Shown here: positions 31,145 through 43,124 of the stretch, piece by piece
How the letters are laid out: every line of letters starts with the position of its first letter
How positions within the stretch are numbered: the first letter of the stretch is position 1
Assembly: GCF_950295315.1 (NCBI RefSeq)
Contig: NC_080165.1
Coordinates: 8,186,417 to 8,250,416 of the forward strand
Source: Erinaceus europaeus
Taxonomy: Eukaryota; Chordata; Mammalia; Eulipotyphla; Erinaceidae
Reading direction: 5' to 3'
DNA length: 64,000 nucleotides
Made by a program: the position numbers and the translations under genes
Notes under the pieces: generated by a model
Databases searched by the model: none
What the model saw: the letters and a program-made list of their open reading frames with translations, nothing else
What the model was told of the DNA's origin: nothing

Positions 31145-31830
31145 ATCATGGATCAGAAAAGCAAAGGAAGAGAAAGGAAGGTAATGGAAACCTCTCAATC
31201 TCTGCATCACACACAAGTCTGACTAGAATAAATGAGTCTTCCTGTATGTTCTTGTTGAAAACCTCTGCCGTCAACTACATAGTTAGTAACTCGTTCAGGA
31301 CTAGATTTTCACCCAGACCGTTGTAGTGCCAGTTGATATATTAAAGTCATTGGTCAAGATTTCATTGAGGCTTTCTTCTTATAAACCTTGATACACTGAG
31401 GATTTTTTGACAACTATTTAAACTCAGATTGAGTTGGATGTTCTCTGACTAAGAGCTGATCTGACCTGATAGGTCTCTCAGTGTTGTAATTAACCCTATG
31501 ATCCTTTCAAATGAAAGTGAAAAATGAAGTTATTCTTCTGGTGATTAATCGCCGTCAGAACTTTGCTTGTGCTACAGCCACCTAAGCAATTCAATGAACA
31601 GACTTCAGAAAAATATTGAGATTATGACTGCGCATCATAAACACAACTAAGAACATCCTTCTCAACGGATTAAGCGTTAGCTAAGGTACAATGGCACACC
31701 CAATTTCTAATACCTTCCGATTTTCTTCAGGACAACACACAATGGCCTAATCTATCATGAAAGCTCATTAATACTTACTGTGCCCTCATAATATTTACAG
31801 AATGAAACAAATCAATGACAACAATAGAAA
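31145..31830. other. No recognised feature
   Basis: Unique, with a relatively CpG-richer patch at 31540-31720 (ATTAATCGCCGTCAG, GATTAAGCGTTAGC). No exon identified. Confidence 0.5.
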
Positions 31831-31842
31831 CATGTATTCTGT

Positions 31843-32058
31843 GGCCAGGTGGTGGCACACCTGGTTGAACGCACGTTCCAGGATGGAACCAGGTTGGAGC
31901 CTTGGGTCCCCACCTGCAGGCGGAAAGTTTTTGCAAGTGGTGAAACAGGGCTGCAGGTGTCTCTCTGTCTCTCTTCCTCTCTACCTCCCCTTTCCCTCTC
32001 AATTTTCTGACTGTCTCTATCCAATAAGTAAATAAAGAAAATAAAAAATTTTAAAAAT
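31843..32058 (+). mobile_element. Type B SINE with TSD
   Basis: GGCCAGGTGGTGGCACACCT, GGTTGGAGCCTTGGG, GCAAGTGGTGAAACAGGG, CCAATAAGTAAATAAAG. TSDs CATGTATTCTGT (31831-31842) and CATGTGTTCTGT (32059-32070). Confidence 0.95.
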
Positions 32059-32143
32059 CATGTGTTCTGTCAGAACAAGAATTTAAGTGGGCCAAGCTCT
32101 GTTGTAGAGTACAAAAGTGTATCAGTAACTAAAATATGACCTC

Positions 32144-32361
32144 ATTTCCTTATTTTTTTCTTGACACCAAAGTAAAAGACTCTGGGGTGGGGGTGGGGGA
32201 GTACAGGTCCAAAAAGGATGACAGAGGACCTAGTAGGGGTTGTATTGTTTTGTGGAAAACTGAGAAATGTGATGCATGTACAAACTAGTGTATTTACTGT
32301 CAAATGTAAAACATTAATCCCCCAATAAGGAAATAACAAAAAATTAAAAATAAAATAAAAT
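32144..32361 (+). mobile_element. L1-beta 3' end with exact 13-bp TSD
   Basis: ACACCAAAGTAAAAGACTCT, G-rich run, AACATTAATCCCCCAATAAG and A-rich tail. TSD AAAATATGACCTC at 32131-32143 and 32362-32374. A very short 5'-truncated copy. Confidence 0.93.
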
Positions 32362-32374
32362 AAAATATGACCTC

Positions 32375-32959
32375 TTCATACTTTCCCGATAATTTCAATG
32401 CACAATGAAAGTGTTAATAGAGGCACAGAAGACATATTGGTAGCATCAATAATTAAAGGATGTTTGCCTAGTGAAGATGACTTACCAGAGTAGATGACTT
32501 GAAAGCTTAATCTTTAAGGAACAACACATCTGTCAAGCAGATAAACTGCTTTGTAATGGCAACAAAATCTGGTCACCATATACATTTTGACAAACATTTT
32601 GCTGTGCATATCTTATTGTCATAAAAAAAAAAACAACTGAGTAGGCACCAGTTTCAACTGCAACTTAGAAAAAGAAAAATCACCAGGCTCAGAGGATTTA
32701 AACTAGCACATATCTCTAGGCAGCGTGTGTAGGAGGATCACTTCACAGCTTGGTCTCTTATTCACCAGAATAAAAATTTTCTTGTTATACTGGTGAGATA
32801 TGACTCTACAGTATTTTAGTTTGGTCGCAATAAATGCTTCTGAATAAGGTTCAGTCCACACATTTTTCCTATCCCTGTCAATGTTCCTGAATAGACTTAC
32901 TAGGCTATTGTAACACAGACCTAGTTTTATATATGTGAATATATATTAAATATTTATCT
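32375..32959. other. No recognised feature
   Basis: Unique AT-rich sequence. Confidence 0.55.
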
Positions 32960-33145
32960 AATTAATGAATAAAGAGGGAGTGAGGAAGGAGAGAAGAAGG
33001 AGAAGGAGGAAGATGAGGAGGAGGAGAGAGAGAGAGAGAGAGAGAATGAACTAGAGTATCATTCTGACATAAGCAATGCTGGGGATTGAACTTGGATCCT
33101 CATACTTGAATGTTCATTGTCTTTCCCACTGGCCATTTCTCAGCC
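32960..33145 (-). mobile_element. Old SINE (type D) with (GA)n
   Basis: AATGAATAAAGAGGGAGTGAG, GA tract 33023-33045, GGGGATTGAACTTGGATCC B-box region and CCCACTGGCCATTTCTCAG head. Confidence 0.55.
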
Positions 33146-33648
33146 ATTGTGAAAATATTTTTGAAGCAGTAAGTCATTCTTAAATCCAAAATACTGCCTT
33201 TAAAATATTTAGAATAACTGTGATCTGTGAAGCAAGTACATTGCCATTGATTCATGAGTACAGTCTTTACTGAGGAAACTTGAGAAATCATACAATATTT
33301 ATAGATCAGTGATGTGCTTGCAAGATACTGACAAAAACAGTTAGTATCAGAAGAACAGACATAAATAAATTAGTTTCTTGCTGAAGAAAACATGTAAATA
33401 GATCAGAAGAATGAATCTGAAAGAATTTAGATTCTGCTTTCACTCTACAGGCAACAGAACATGTCTGCATAGCATATTGGAATCTCATACATGTATCTGT
33501 GATATCCCATGTTACAACCTGGTTTTTATTATTATTATTATTATTTTTTGCTAAGGCATGTGTCAATTCTGGGTATTCACTAAGTTAGTTAAATATATAA
33601 ATATAAATGAGACAAAGGAAAGTAAGCATGCTTTCTGTCATCAGTATG
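33146..33648. other. No recognised feature
   Basis: Unique sequence with a TTATTATTATTATTATTTTT run near 33528. Confidence 0.55.
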
Positions 33649-33662
33649 TAACATATCTTTCT

Positions 33663-33885
33663 TTTTTTAGTTTTTTTATTATCTTTATTTATTTATTGGA
33701 TAGAGACAGCCAGAAATTGAGAGGAGTAGGGGAGATAGACAGGGAGAGAGACAGAGAGACATCTGCAGCACTGCTTCACCACTCGCAAAGCTTTCCCCCT
33801 GCAGGTGGGGACCGGGGGCTCGAACCCGGGTCCTTGTGCACTGTAATATGTGTGCTCAACCAGGTGCGCCACTACCCTGCCCCCA
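33663..33885 (-). mobile_element. Type B SINE with exact 14-bp TSD
   Basis: TTATCTTTATTTATTTATTG tail, GGATAGAGACAGCCAG body, GGGGGCTCGAACCCGGG B box, head ending CCCTGCCCCCA. TSD TAACATATCTTTCT at 33649-33662 and 33886-33899. Confidence 0.96.
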
Positions 33886-33899
33886 TAACATATCTTTCT

Positions 33900-34863
33900 A
33901 CATATCATAAAGACCATATATGTCATGCCTGCAGTCAGAATTAAATTTCCTCTCTCTCTCTATTTATCTCTTTCTCTATCTCTCCCTCTCTCTATTTTCT
34001 CAAGATTTGGAGCTGTCTTCCCATAGTTCCTTAGTCTGTGTCATTTTTTCATCTCTTAAGAACCAAATTTCATTACGTTTTAAATATAATTTATTCCCAT
34101 GACTGCTCAAGCCTTTGTTATACATAAAAACTCTAGATTTTCTTTGTCTGTATGTTTCATTTAGAGTTTAACATAGGATAATCAAATATATCTGCTTTAA
34201 GAAATAGTATTCAAATCAGAATCTGGTTTGATGGGTTTTAAGGAAATTTTTAAAAGTATTAACTGGAGTTTCTGGCCATGGGAATATTTTAAATGCATGA
34301 GGAGTGTGCTTTGAGTATCTTCAAAGTGGCTGATATGAGAAAGCCTTTGTAGGAAGAGTTTTACCTTGTTGGGAAAAGACTTTGATAAAGCTACCAGGGA
34401 GTGTGAACAACACTTTGGAGACTCAGGTAAAACTTGTATCTAGGTTTCCTGCAAAGGCAGGGCAACTCTGGAAAGAAAAATAAGTGAAGAATGAATTAAA
34501 GAGGAAAGATCTTCAGTCTACAGAGAAGCCTGTATTAGTGACATTTCAAATAGTAGGTCACGACTTATCAGCAGGCCATAGATTTAATTACTGAATAAAA
34601 TTAAAAATAAAGAGAATAAATGAACCTATATGTGCATAGCAGATAGTAAAGGTTAAATATCTTTTTTTAGGAAACAGTGGGGTATAACACATAGTAAGAA
34701 TGAAGCAACAACATTTCAGGAAATACTCATTTTTTGTGTAAATAAATACATTTATTATGAAATATTGATAAAACAAATTATGAATTATGATCTCAAGAAA
34801 AAAGGTAATTTGAATGAATGGCAGGGGAAAGGTTCCCACTGGGAAAGACTAAAGTTAAGTATT
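33900..34863. other. No recognised feature
   Basis: Unique sequence with an imperfect CTCT tract at 33950-34000. AT-rich to the right. Confidence 0.55.
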
Positions 34864-34875
34864 TACAAATTCTTT

Positions 34876-35181
34876 TTTTTTAAACTGTTTCTTTTTTTTT
34901 AATTTTTAATTTTATTTTACTTATTCCCTTTTGTTGCCCTTGCTGTTTTTTTATTGTTGTAGTTATTATTGTTGTTGTCGTTGTTGGATAGGACAGAGAG
35001 AAATGGAGAGAGGAGGGGAAGACAGAGAGGAAGAGAGAAAGACAGACACCTGCAGACCTGCTTCACCGCCTGTGAAGCGACTCCCCTGCAGGTGGGGAGC
35101 CGGGTTCAAACCGGGATCTTATGCCGGTCCTTGTGCTTTGCACCACCTGCGCTTAACCCGCTGCGCTACAGCCCGACTCCC
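34876..35181 (-). mobile_element. Type A SINE with exact TSD
   Basis: T/A-rich tail, CCCTTTTGTTGCCCTTGC, GGATAGGACAGAGAGAAATG, GAAGCGACTCCCCTGCAGG, ending CTACAGCCCGACTCCC. TSD TACAAATTCTTT at 34864-34875 and 35182-35193. Low divergence from other type A copies, so a young insertion. Confidence 0.96.
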
Positions 35182-35352
35182 TACAAATTCTTTAGATACT
35201 TCTTGTTAAAGCTTGAGTAAATCCTTCTTTGTTTACAAATACCTATAGTTTCAAGAGTTGGGTTATTTATTTTAATTATCTACTTGTTTATTAATTTTTA
35301 AAGTATTATATGTCATGAATTTTTAAATGATTTTATTAGTGATTTAATATTG

Positions 35353-35598
35353 TAACAGTCCCTGGGGCCACAAAAGCCAGAGACAGGAAACGACCTTTGA
35401 GGCAAGAAATGCCCCTTCACCCACCAGGCCTCCTCTTGACATCACACTGGTTCTTGCTGCTCTCCTTATTCCAGTTCTTTTTGAAAATGCCTGCACAATA
35501 TAGGTTTCTGTTCACCCCTACACTGCTATTCCTCTGACAGAAATGGAGTCTTTTACAGACATTTCCCATTTATATATGGCCATTTAGAAAGAGGGAGA
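35353..35598 (+). pseudogene. Endogenous retrovirus internal 3' remnant
   Basis: Non-LTR sequence immediately upstream of an LTR, ending in a polypurine tract (GAAAGAGGGAGA) directly before the LTR's TGTTGGG. That is where the plus-strand primer lies in a provirus. No intact frame was seen; translations contain stops and no gene could be assigned. The 5' LTR and nearly all internal sequence are missing. Confidence 0.55.
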
Positions 35599-36130
35599 TG
35601 TTGGGAAATTGTGAGGATGTGGTTGAGCTTGGCAGGGCTTGAATCTGAGGGGTGCATCCAATCCTATCAGTCTCTCTCTCTCTCTCTCTCTAGGGAGAGG
35701 TTGAGCAAGGAGAGACAGTAGTAACCCTAAAGGTATTCCTCATCCTATCAGACTTCCTGCCTCACAAAGCGCCCCGCATTCCTGATATTATGGCCATTAG
35801 ATAAAAAGAATGGGGGAAATGTTGGTCATTACTCCAGGTCCCCTGCATTGCTTGATGCTGTGGTCTATTTACATAATCACTGTTTTGCCTGAGACCTGCC
35901 CTGCCTGCAGGTTATTGGTTTATCCTATTGGTTAGAACCTTCGCAACAGCTGCTATGGAAGGTTTCATGCTCTTTTCTCCACCTCCTCTCCTAGCCATTT
36001 CCTTTTCCAACTTGCCACTTCTGTTTCAAAAGATATAAAGGCATTGTCTCTGATCAATAAAGGCACTGCATTGCTTTCTCGCTCTGCTACGAGTTCCAGA
36101 GTCTCTCCCGCCCGCGAAGCTAGCCCGGCA
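35599..36130 (+). mobile_element. LTR-1, long form, 3' LTR of a partial provirus
   Basis: Begins TGTTGGGAAATTGTGAGG (matches the right end of the 49390-50002 LTR, reversed) and ends GCTAGCCCGGCA. CAATAAAGGCACTGC is the polyadenylation signal region at 36056-36070. A second TG start (TGTTGGTCATTACTCC, 35820) follows another purine tract (GAATGGGGGAAA) and matches the 5' end of the short-form LTRs. Confidence 0.85.
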
Positions 36131-36809
36131 TTTGTTAGTTAGTATGATCAGTGTCCTTGTAACTTTTCTTGCCATGATTTTGCAGGGCACAGTCTCAGAT
36201 CTATTAGGCAGCTACCATCTTGGATCTTCTCTACAAATACTTTCGTTCAAAGGAAATTCACGAATCTGATGTCATATGTGTATGTGTGTGTACGTCTGTG
36301 AACAAAGGCTCAGGAGAGTGTGGATGAGTATGATAAACAAAGAGGGTTACAAGGAGAATGGTGTTTATTTACATATGCCCACATGTCCATGCTAAACTAC
36401 CATGTGTAAATGTGTAGATGAGGGCCCTGCAGTCAATTTTTTAATATTTAATAACAAAAGCTAGAGGTCAGAATAATAAAATTCAAATAGGTACCTAAGG
36501 AAGAGAAAGCAGTGTAGACACAGCTGTTTCATTCAATTATTAAATTAGATTTTGAAATTTCTCCCTTGTAGTTAGATTTATAATTAACCAGAGGTATAAT
36601 ACCCATTCCAATGCTGAAATCACTCTATTTTTTTAAAACAATTTTCACATAGCAGAACTTCAATGTGTTATCAGAAAGATTGTCTGAGCATGCTATGTTT
36701 AATTTTTCCTCCAAACTTTAATATGAAAAAGTATTAACCTATATTAGTATATATCACTTCTCCTGCAATGTGCTCTGATGTTTTGCATTAAAATTTAGTA
36801 TCATGATTT
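36131..36809. other. No clear feature
   Basis: 36190-36240 contains the antisense of AGATCCAAGATGGTAGCTGC, which resembles an L1 5'-UTR start, but the evidence is too short to call. The rest is unique AT-rich sequence. Confidence 0.4.
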
Positions 36810-38455
36810 TTTAAAATTAATTAATTTATTTTTAAAAAGGAGACATTAACAAAATCATAGGATGGGGGGGTACAACTCCACACAATTCCCACCACCAGGA
36901 CTCCGTATCCCATCCCCTCCCCAATAGCTTTCCCATTCTCTATCCCTCTGGGAGCATGGACCCAGGGTCATTGTGGGTTGCAGAAGGTGGAAGGTCTGGC
37001 TTCTGTAATTGGTTCGTGCTGAACATGGGCATTGACAGGTGGATCCATACCCCCAGCCTGTCTCTCTCTTTCCCTAGTGGGGCAGGGCTCTGGGGAAGTG
37101 GGGCTCCAGGACACATTGGTGGGGTCCTCTGCCCAGGGAAGTCAGGTTGGTATCATGCTAGCATCAGAACCTGGTGGCTGAAAAAATGTTAACATATAAA
37201 GCCAAAAATTTGTTGTCTAATCATGAACCTAAAGGTCAGAATATTGCAGATGAAGATTTGAGGGTTTCCATTTTGTAGATAGCTAGTAGGCCTAATTTAG
37301 TTATATTCCAAAGGGTCCATGATTATACTAGTGTTTTGTTTTTTTTTTTCCCTGACATCTGATATGCAGGTGACCCAAGTTATTGTCTGGGGAGATGATG
37401 TCATGACTAGAAAAAGGGCTAGAAAGCTGGATCAGGGAAGAGAGTAGCTCCCAAATATGTTAAAGGGGTATAAATATTGTTGACTGTAAAACCCATTGAT
37501 GTGATCTGGGGCCCATATTCAGCTTAGGAGCCTATGTGACCTCTGCATCCCTGTAGATCTGAGCTCACATTCTGTGGTCATGAGTAGGAATGTTCCAAGC
37601 TGCCCCAATATCAGGACCTATCTTCCTCAGGTGAAACATAGAGTATGTTGTCTAACTTCCCTTAGGAGGATGGAACATTTTCTACCTTGTTGATCCACAT
37701 TGAAGGCAAGGTCCTATGCGGGCCCACAAAGGGGTCTGTTTTGTTTTTCCTGATGGAGAAGACCAGTAATAATGGAGAAAGGTATCTATTCAAGGTCTAG
37801 GCCCATCTTGTCTGTTTGGGAATCTCAGGACTCTCCAACTAGGGCCCCAGCTGATGGGGTGGCCTGATAGTGACTAAAGATTCACCGTTAAAGTATGCCA
37901 GTCTCTTGCCCTTATTCAGCTTTTGCAGTCCTTGCTTTGATAAGGTTAGCTTTGGAGTGAGTGAGGGAAGTGTAATAGGAAGTAGGTGAGGAGGGTATCC
38001 AGGTCTAAGTAGACACTATTTCATTGGGCACTTTATGGTGTCTTTTTAGGTCTTTCTACTTGCTTGCTGCATATACTGACTCACTGCAGACTATTGTGCA
38101 CTGTTGTTCAGGTATATATTTTGTCCTAATTTATGGATACATGTAAACATATGCCCTATATCACTGGACCTGGTCTATATCTAGGTTTTGGGACTTGGTT
38201 AGGAAGTGAACCACCCAAAACGGAATTAGAGAATCCTATGAAAAGAAAGGTCTCACCTGAGTAATGAGGCTGAAGGATTGACATTCCACACCTGACGTCT
38301 CTGGGCACAGTCCAAGCTGAAGCATGCCGAGGTGGTACACTTTGCATTGCTTAGGTTGGGATCAGCAGATTTGATATCACTTAGTATCAACTGAGAGAAG
38401 CATGCAGGAAAGTGAGAGCCCCGCCTTAGAGGTTCCAGGACTGGGGGAAATCAAC
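36810..38455 (-). mobile_element. L1-alpha long 3' UTR, 1.65 kb
   Basis: ATTTTTAAAAAGGAGACAT tail junction, the terminal block, CTGAAAAAATGTTAACAT (acceptor-like site reversed), GATGATGTCATGACTAG, CTTTATGGTGTCTTTTTAGG, ending GGTTCCAGGACTGGGGGAAA. It is the best uninterrupted example of the long 3' UTR. Truncated before ORF2. Confidence 0.92.
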
Positions 38456-39510
38456 AGCGATAGTTCACTGTACTGTTTATTTCTCTAGAAATAAGTTTTC
38501 TTCCAGAGCAATGAACTACTTCTACTCTCCTTCAGATTTATGTGAAAAGAAAAAAAAGAAACTCTAGGAGAAAATACATGTTTGCCATTTTCATAACAAA
38601 TGTCGATTTTATGTCTTTAGTTTTGTCCTTGGTTCTACAGAGTCTCTGTCCTTGAATTATTGATAGGGCAGCTTTGTGTTGCTCCCTGCAAATCATATTT
38701 GGTAACAGAGAAAGGTGAGTACAAAGAAATGATTTGAAGGTGTTACCTGAGGGCTACAGATTGGTCTTGTTCATGTTATATTTTATGTTATTAAAACAGT
38801 TCATTTTTTTTTCACTCATGCCCATTATAAGGAACTATTTTTTAGCTGATGGAAATAATAAAAAGTTTGTAGTGCATTTGAAAGTTCAGTTTTTGACAAG
38901 AATATTGTTGAAATGTAGTTGGCATAAATGATTCTCTTCGTGGATAGCTGAACTAGGCCTATTGTCTGAGGACCAGCCTTTTAACATTACTGCCGTGTTT
39001 TCCTCTCCCTCTCTTCCTTTTACCCTTCCTTCCTTCCTTCCTTCCTTCCTTCCTATCTTTTAGTGTAAGAGTTTTACTGTAGTTGAAACTAAGACAAAGT
39101 AAAATATGTTTTATGAACACATTAAAAATGACAGTGCAAGGTACTATGATTCTGGATTCACATTTATAATAGTTATTTATAGCACACACTCTCTGATAGG
39201 CTTTCTCTCTATATTCTCCTACATCATATCCGTTATGATTCATATTCATCTAATATTGCATTTATACCTTCTATATTCCACTTACAACCTACTTCACACC
39301 TATTGTTTTTTTTCTTGTTAGAACTCATGTCTAACTCAAATAATGTAGTATATGTTATCCTCTTTATACTCTGTGCCCAAACACAACAAAATTAGTCTTT
39401 GTTAACATTTTAAGTTTGATAACATATTTTTCTGTCCTGATGTAATTTTAGTTTTAGCAATACTTTGAAGGTTCAAGCATTCAGTTTAGATGATGAACAC
39501 TATCACAGAT
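38456..39510. other. Unique sequence with one microsatellite
   Basis: Contains a CCTT microsatellite at 39024-39054. No other element or exon identified. Confidence 0.5.
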
Positions 39511-39514
39511 TGGC

Positions 39515-39556
39515 TCTTTCTTTCTTTCTTTCTTTCTTTCTCTCTTTCTTTCTTTT
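39515..39556. repeat. (CTTT)n microsatellite
   Basis: About ten TTTC units with one CTCT interruption, directly adjoining the tail of the following SINE. Confidence 0.93.
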
Positions 39557-39675
39557 TATTGCCACTAGGGCTATCACTGGGGCTTGCTGCCAGCACTACT
39601 CCCAGCAGCAATTTCCCTTTCCCCCCCTTCTTTTTATTTTACTTGATAGAACAGAGAGAACTTGAGAGGGCTGGA

Positions 39676-39749
<74 letters not shown>

Positions 39750-39888
39750 AGAGGAGAGAGAGAGACTTGCTTTACTTGTCTAGCCCCTCACCCCAATACA
39801 CTCATATAGGTGGGGACTGGGGGCTCAAACCCAGGTCCTTTTGCCTAATAATGTGTGCACTCAACTGTGTGCAATACTGCCGTGCCCC
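39557..39888 (-). mobile_element. SINE with extra 3' domain and long (GA)n
   Basis: ATTGCCACTAGGGCTATCAC extra domain, TTGATAGAACAGAGAGAAC body start, GA tract at 39681-39746, GGGCTCAAACCCAGGTCC B-box region, head ending ACTGCCGTGCCCC. Confidence 0.8.
39681..39746. repeat. (GA)33 microsatellite
   Basis: 66 uninterrupted bases of GA inside a SINE body. It creates long spurious Arg/Glu open frames. Confidence 0.97.
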
Positions 39889-40207
39889 TCAGATGGGTTT
39901 TCAAGGATGAAAACAAATTTAAAAAATCTTTGTATCTTTATTATTTGTGAATAGTTTGGGCCTGCCAATACTTTAGCTGTGTTACCACAGAAAAATCATT
40001 AACTAGAAGTGATGCCATCAGCAATAACAGCTAAAAGCCATCCATTCTACCATAAATTGTTCAGCAAGTGGCTACTGAGTCATCAAATTATTAGTTATAG
40101 ATAACACCTCCCCAGTATTTAATTGTAAGGAGTTGCACATTAAAAAAAAAGAAAAAGTAATCTGTAATGACATTCCAGAATGGGAAGCTGTTTGAAATGG
40201 TGAAATT
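39889..40207. other. No recognised feature
   Basis: Unique sequence. Confidence 0.55.
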
Positions 40208-40445
40208 TGGAGCTAGGTGGTGCGCTGGGCTGAGCACAGGTCAGCATGTACAGCTACACGGGCTCAAGCCTCTGGCCTGTACGTGCAGTGGGGCAGCTTC
40301 ACATGTGCAGAAGTAGTGCTGCAGTTGTCTTTTTTAGTTCTCTCTCCCTCCCTATCTTTCTATTTCCCACCTCTCTCTTTTTCTCTGTCTCCCCCTTCCA
40401 TGTAATTTTCTGTCTTGCTCCAACAAATGAATATGTATAGAAAAA
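40208..40445 (+). mobile_element. Diverged type B SINE
   Basis: GAGCTAGGTGGTGCGCTGGG head, CGGGCTCAAGCCTCTGG B box, AGCTTCACATGTGCAGAAG and a pyrimidine body. Tail eroded. Confidence 0.7.
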
Positions 40446-41025
40446 TGATGAAATTCATTAATTTTTAAAAGCAATGTAGCAAGCAGCTGCTAAAATATTT
40501 CCTTCTAACAAGAGTATCTTAATGATGTTGAAAAGAACAAAGTACAACTTGCTAAATTAAGTCCTATACTTCTTTTATTAATGACAGAAGAATCTTGTAG
40601 CCATTAGGCTCCAAGAGCAAAACTCAGAGGGTGCCATCATCAAGCAACTTTATTTTTCTCTACAAGTCTCCTTTTAATCTTGCCCTCTGGGCTTCTAATT
40701 TGTCTTCTGCCTCTTAAGCAGCGTCGGTTTCATAACTTTGATAATAAGAAATCCTGTATCACTTCTCATCACAAAAGACTGTTAATCAATTAATAATATG
40801 TCCAGCCCCGTGTAACTGTAAATTTTTATAGGATTAAAGTTTATACTTTAAAGTTTATGCTTTTTTTTTTTTTTTCTTGACAGAAAACCTAAGAAAAGTA
40901 GGAGTGTGTAGTCTGAGTGGAGGAACATTTAGATGTCTTTTCCTTTACCGGCAATATCTTTTCAACAAATAACTGCCACTCGAGAAACAAAGGGAGAAAG
41001 GGGAGAGGACATGTTCCATTGGGCA
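40446..41025. other. Unique sequence, possible conserved non-coding block
   Basis: No repeat recognised. 40590-40790 has a balanced composition and low simple-repeat content, but no exon signals were found. Confidence 0.4.
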
Positions 41026-41553
41026 GATACTAGAGAGTTAGTGCCAGTACTCTGGAGGACAACTGGTTATCCAAACTGACATTATTAACCCGTCAGGCAC
41101 CTTACTAGAGAGTTAGTGCCAGTACTCTGGAGGACAACTGGTTATCCAAACTGACATTATTAACCCGTCAGGCACCTTACTAGAGAGTTAGTGCCAGTAC
41201 TCTGGAGGACAACTGGTTATCCAAACTGACATTATTAACCCGTCAGGCACCTTACTAGAGAGTTAGTGCCAGTACTCTGGAGGACAACTGGTTATCCAAA
41301 CTGACATTATTAACCCGTCAGGCACCTTACTAGAGAGTTAGTGCCAGTACTCTGGAGGACAACTGGTTATTCAAACTGACATTATTAACCCGTCAGGCAC
41401 CTTACTAGAGAGTTAGTGCCAGTACTCTGGAGGACAACTAGTTATCCAAACTGACATTATTAACCCGTCAGGCACCTTACTAGAGAGCTAGTGCCAGTAC
41501 TCTGGAGGACAACTAGTTATCCAAACTGACATTATTAACCTGTCAGGCACCTT
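41026..41553. repeat. Minisatellite, seven 75-bp units
   Basis: Units start at 41026, 41101, 41176, 41251, 41326, 41401 and 41476. Each reads TACTAGAGAGTTAGTGCC ... GGAGGACAACTGGTTATCC ... AACCCGTCAGGCACCT. Units 1-4 are nearly identical. Unit 5 has TTATTC, units 6-7 have AACTAGTT, unit 7 also has GAGAGCTA and AACCTGTC. The rightmost unit is the most diverged. Very recent expansion. Confidence 0.98.
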
Positions 41554-41707
41554 TAGTTTTCTGGAGACACTCCCACTCTCCCCTCTTACCAAATTCCCCA
41601 ATTGGTTGTCGATGTCATCTCTGTGCATCTGAGCATATTTCCATTCTCTTTCTACTGAGATCTCTATAACCCTAGAGAGAGGGATGACCCTCAAAGTAGT
41701 GCAGGGC

Positions 41708-42127
41708 TGTTGTTTTCACCGGGCTGGCTTCACAGGCGGGTAACAGACGACCAGGGACTCATGGTTGAGTTGTAGGCAGTATCTCTTTATTCATGCAGGA
41801 CGCAGCACAATCTAAGCCGAGCTAAGCTAAACTCAAGGTAAAGTAAAACTCACAATGCTGTCTTTATGTATACTTGCCAAGTAGGGTGGAAACAGGATGT
41901 GACATAGAGAGGGTGGAGAGAAAAGTGACTGGTGAAAGTCAGAGTGTGACAAGGAGGGGGTGGAGCAGGCGAGAATCCTATCACTGAACCACCAATGCCC
42001 TGGAGGGGGGGTGGTACTTGTTAACAGTGGTTATGTAAATAGAATGAAGTGGTTATGTAAATAGAATAGTGTTAAGCAGGGGGGATTTAAACCAAATGAA
42101 ACAGAAGGGGTCTCATGCATACCAACA
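41708..42127 (-). mobile_element. Solo LTR-1, short form, perfect 6-bp TSD
   Basis: TGTTGTTTTCACCGGGCTGG to CATGCATACCAACA, flanked by CAGGGC on both sides (41702-41707, 42128-42133). Contains a tandem GGTTATGTAAATAGAAT pair near 42042-42080. Sense strand starts TGTTGGTATGCATGAG. No coding sequence. Confidence 0.95.
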
Positions 42128-42169
42128 CAGGGCCATGGACAAAATATGCAAGTTTATATAAATATAGAC

Positions 42170-42340
42170 AGATAGTTATAAAAATAATAGTGGACCCAGG
42201 TCTGTGATCTTGAGAGGGCTACTACAGTTTCCAGTGGAAGGAACGGGGACTTGGAACTCCGGTGGTGCGAATAGTGTGGAATTATCCCCCTCTTGTCCTG
42301 TAATTTTGTAAATCAATATTAAATCACTAATAACTTTTTT
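42170..42340 (+). mobile_element. Older L1-alpha-like 3' end
   Basis: GTTTCCAGTGGAAGGAACGG, GGAATTATCCCCCTCTTGTC and AATCAATATTAAATCACTAA. Diverged from the young terminus but in the same order. The LTR at 41708 lies within or beside it. Confidence 0.65.
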
Positions 42341-43124
42341 TGTAAAGAAGTGCTCTCCTGAGAAGATTTAAGATACAGTCTTGTTTTATCTTTTTCAAGG
42401 TCACTATGTGATCTACAGATGTCTTTGATACATCAGGCAATTCCAGACTTAACTATTAGGTGGCTCTGACATTGTGTCTAAGGAGATCAGGAAATAGTCA
42501 TGAGCTTAGGAGAAAGACCAGGAAGCTGTGAAGTACTCTTTATAGTTATCCCCAGGGCAAGCCTCGTATGTGCCACTTTTTCTTACTGGTCAAACTCTAA
42601 CCATACTGCACTCCTGATGGGAGAGATGGGCCAGGGCTATGCAAGTATATTGTAAACAACTGTATTTATTCTGTAGACCCTTTTTATTGGGGGATTAATA
42701 GATGGCAGTCCAGTTGTCAATGTATGGGCACAAATCCTCATCTTTCTGTAATAGGCGTCTGCAAAACCCTCTCACCCCTAACTAAAGGCTTTCCCCATCA
42801 TCACACACAAGGAATCCTACGTTGATGACACTCACTTTGATATCTTGCTCTATTTACCCTCAGTTTTTATTCATTTAACCTAATGCAGTATCTTCACACT
42901 GATTTTCAATTACAGTGCAATGTTAGTTATTTCAAGAAATGATTTTAACGAAGCAAAGAAAATACTTTTCCTTTATAACTTCCAAATACGGTCTTCATGA
43001 AAAGCCCTATTTTTAAGTCTTAAAGAAAATCCAATAGTAAGTTAATGACCAAATTTAATAATAAAACAGAAAATAACTTCTATGAATTTAAATTTTTGTA
43101 AGAACTCAGTAATTCTTTTTTTTT
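42341..43124. other. No clear feature
   Basis: 42675-42800 (TTATTGGGGGATTAATAGAT, GTTGTCAATGTATGGGC) may be a diverged antisense L1-beta-like 3' end. The remainder is unique. Confidence 0.35.

Noticed and set aside
36190..36240. L1 5' UTR on minus next to the LTR
   Set aside because: Only a short CAAGATGG-like match; too little to support a call.
39662..39910. Arg/Glu-rich open frame
   Set aside because: Produced by the (GA)33 repeat within a SINE.
41026..41553. CRISPR array
   Set aside because: The 75-bp units are contiguous with no unique spacers, and the genome is mammalian.
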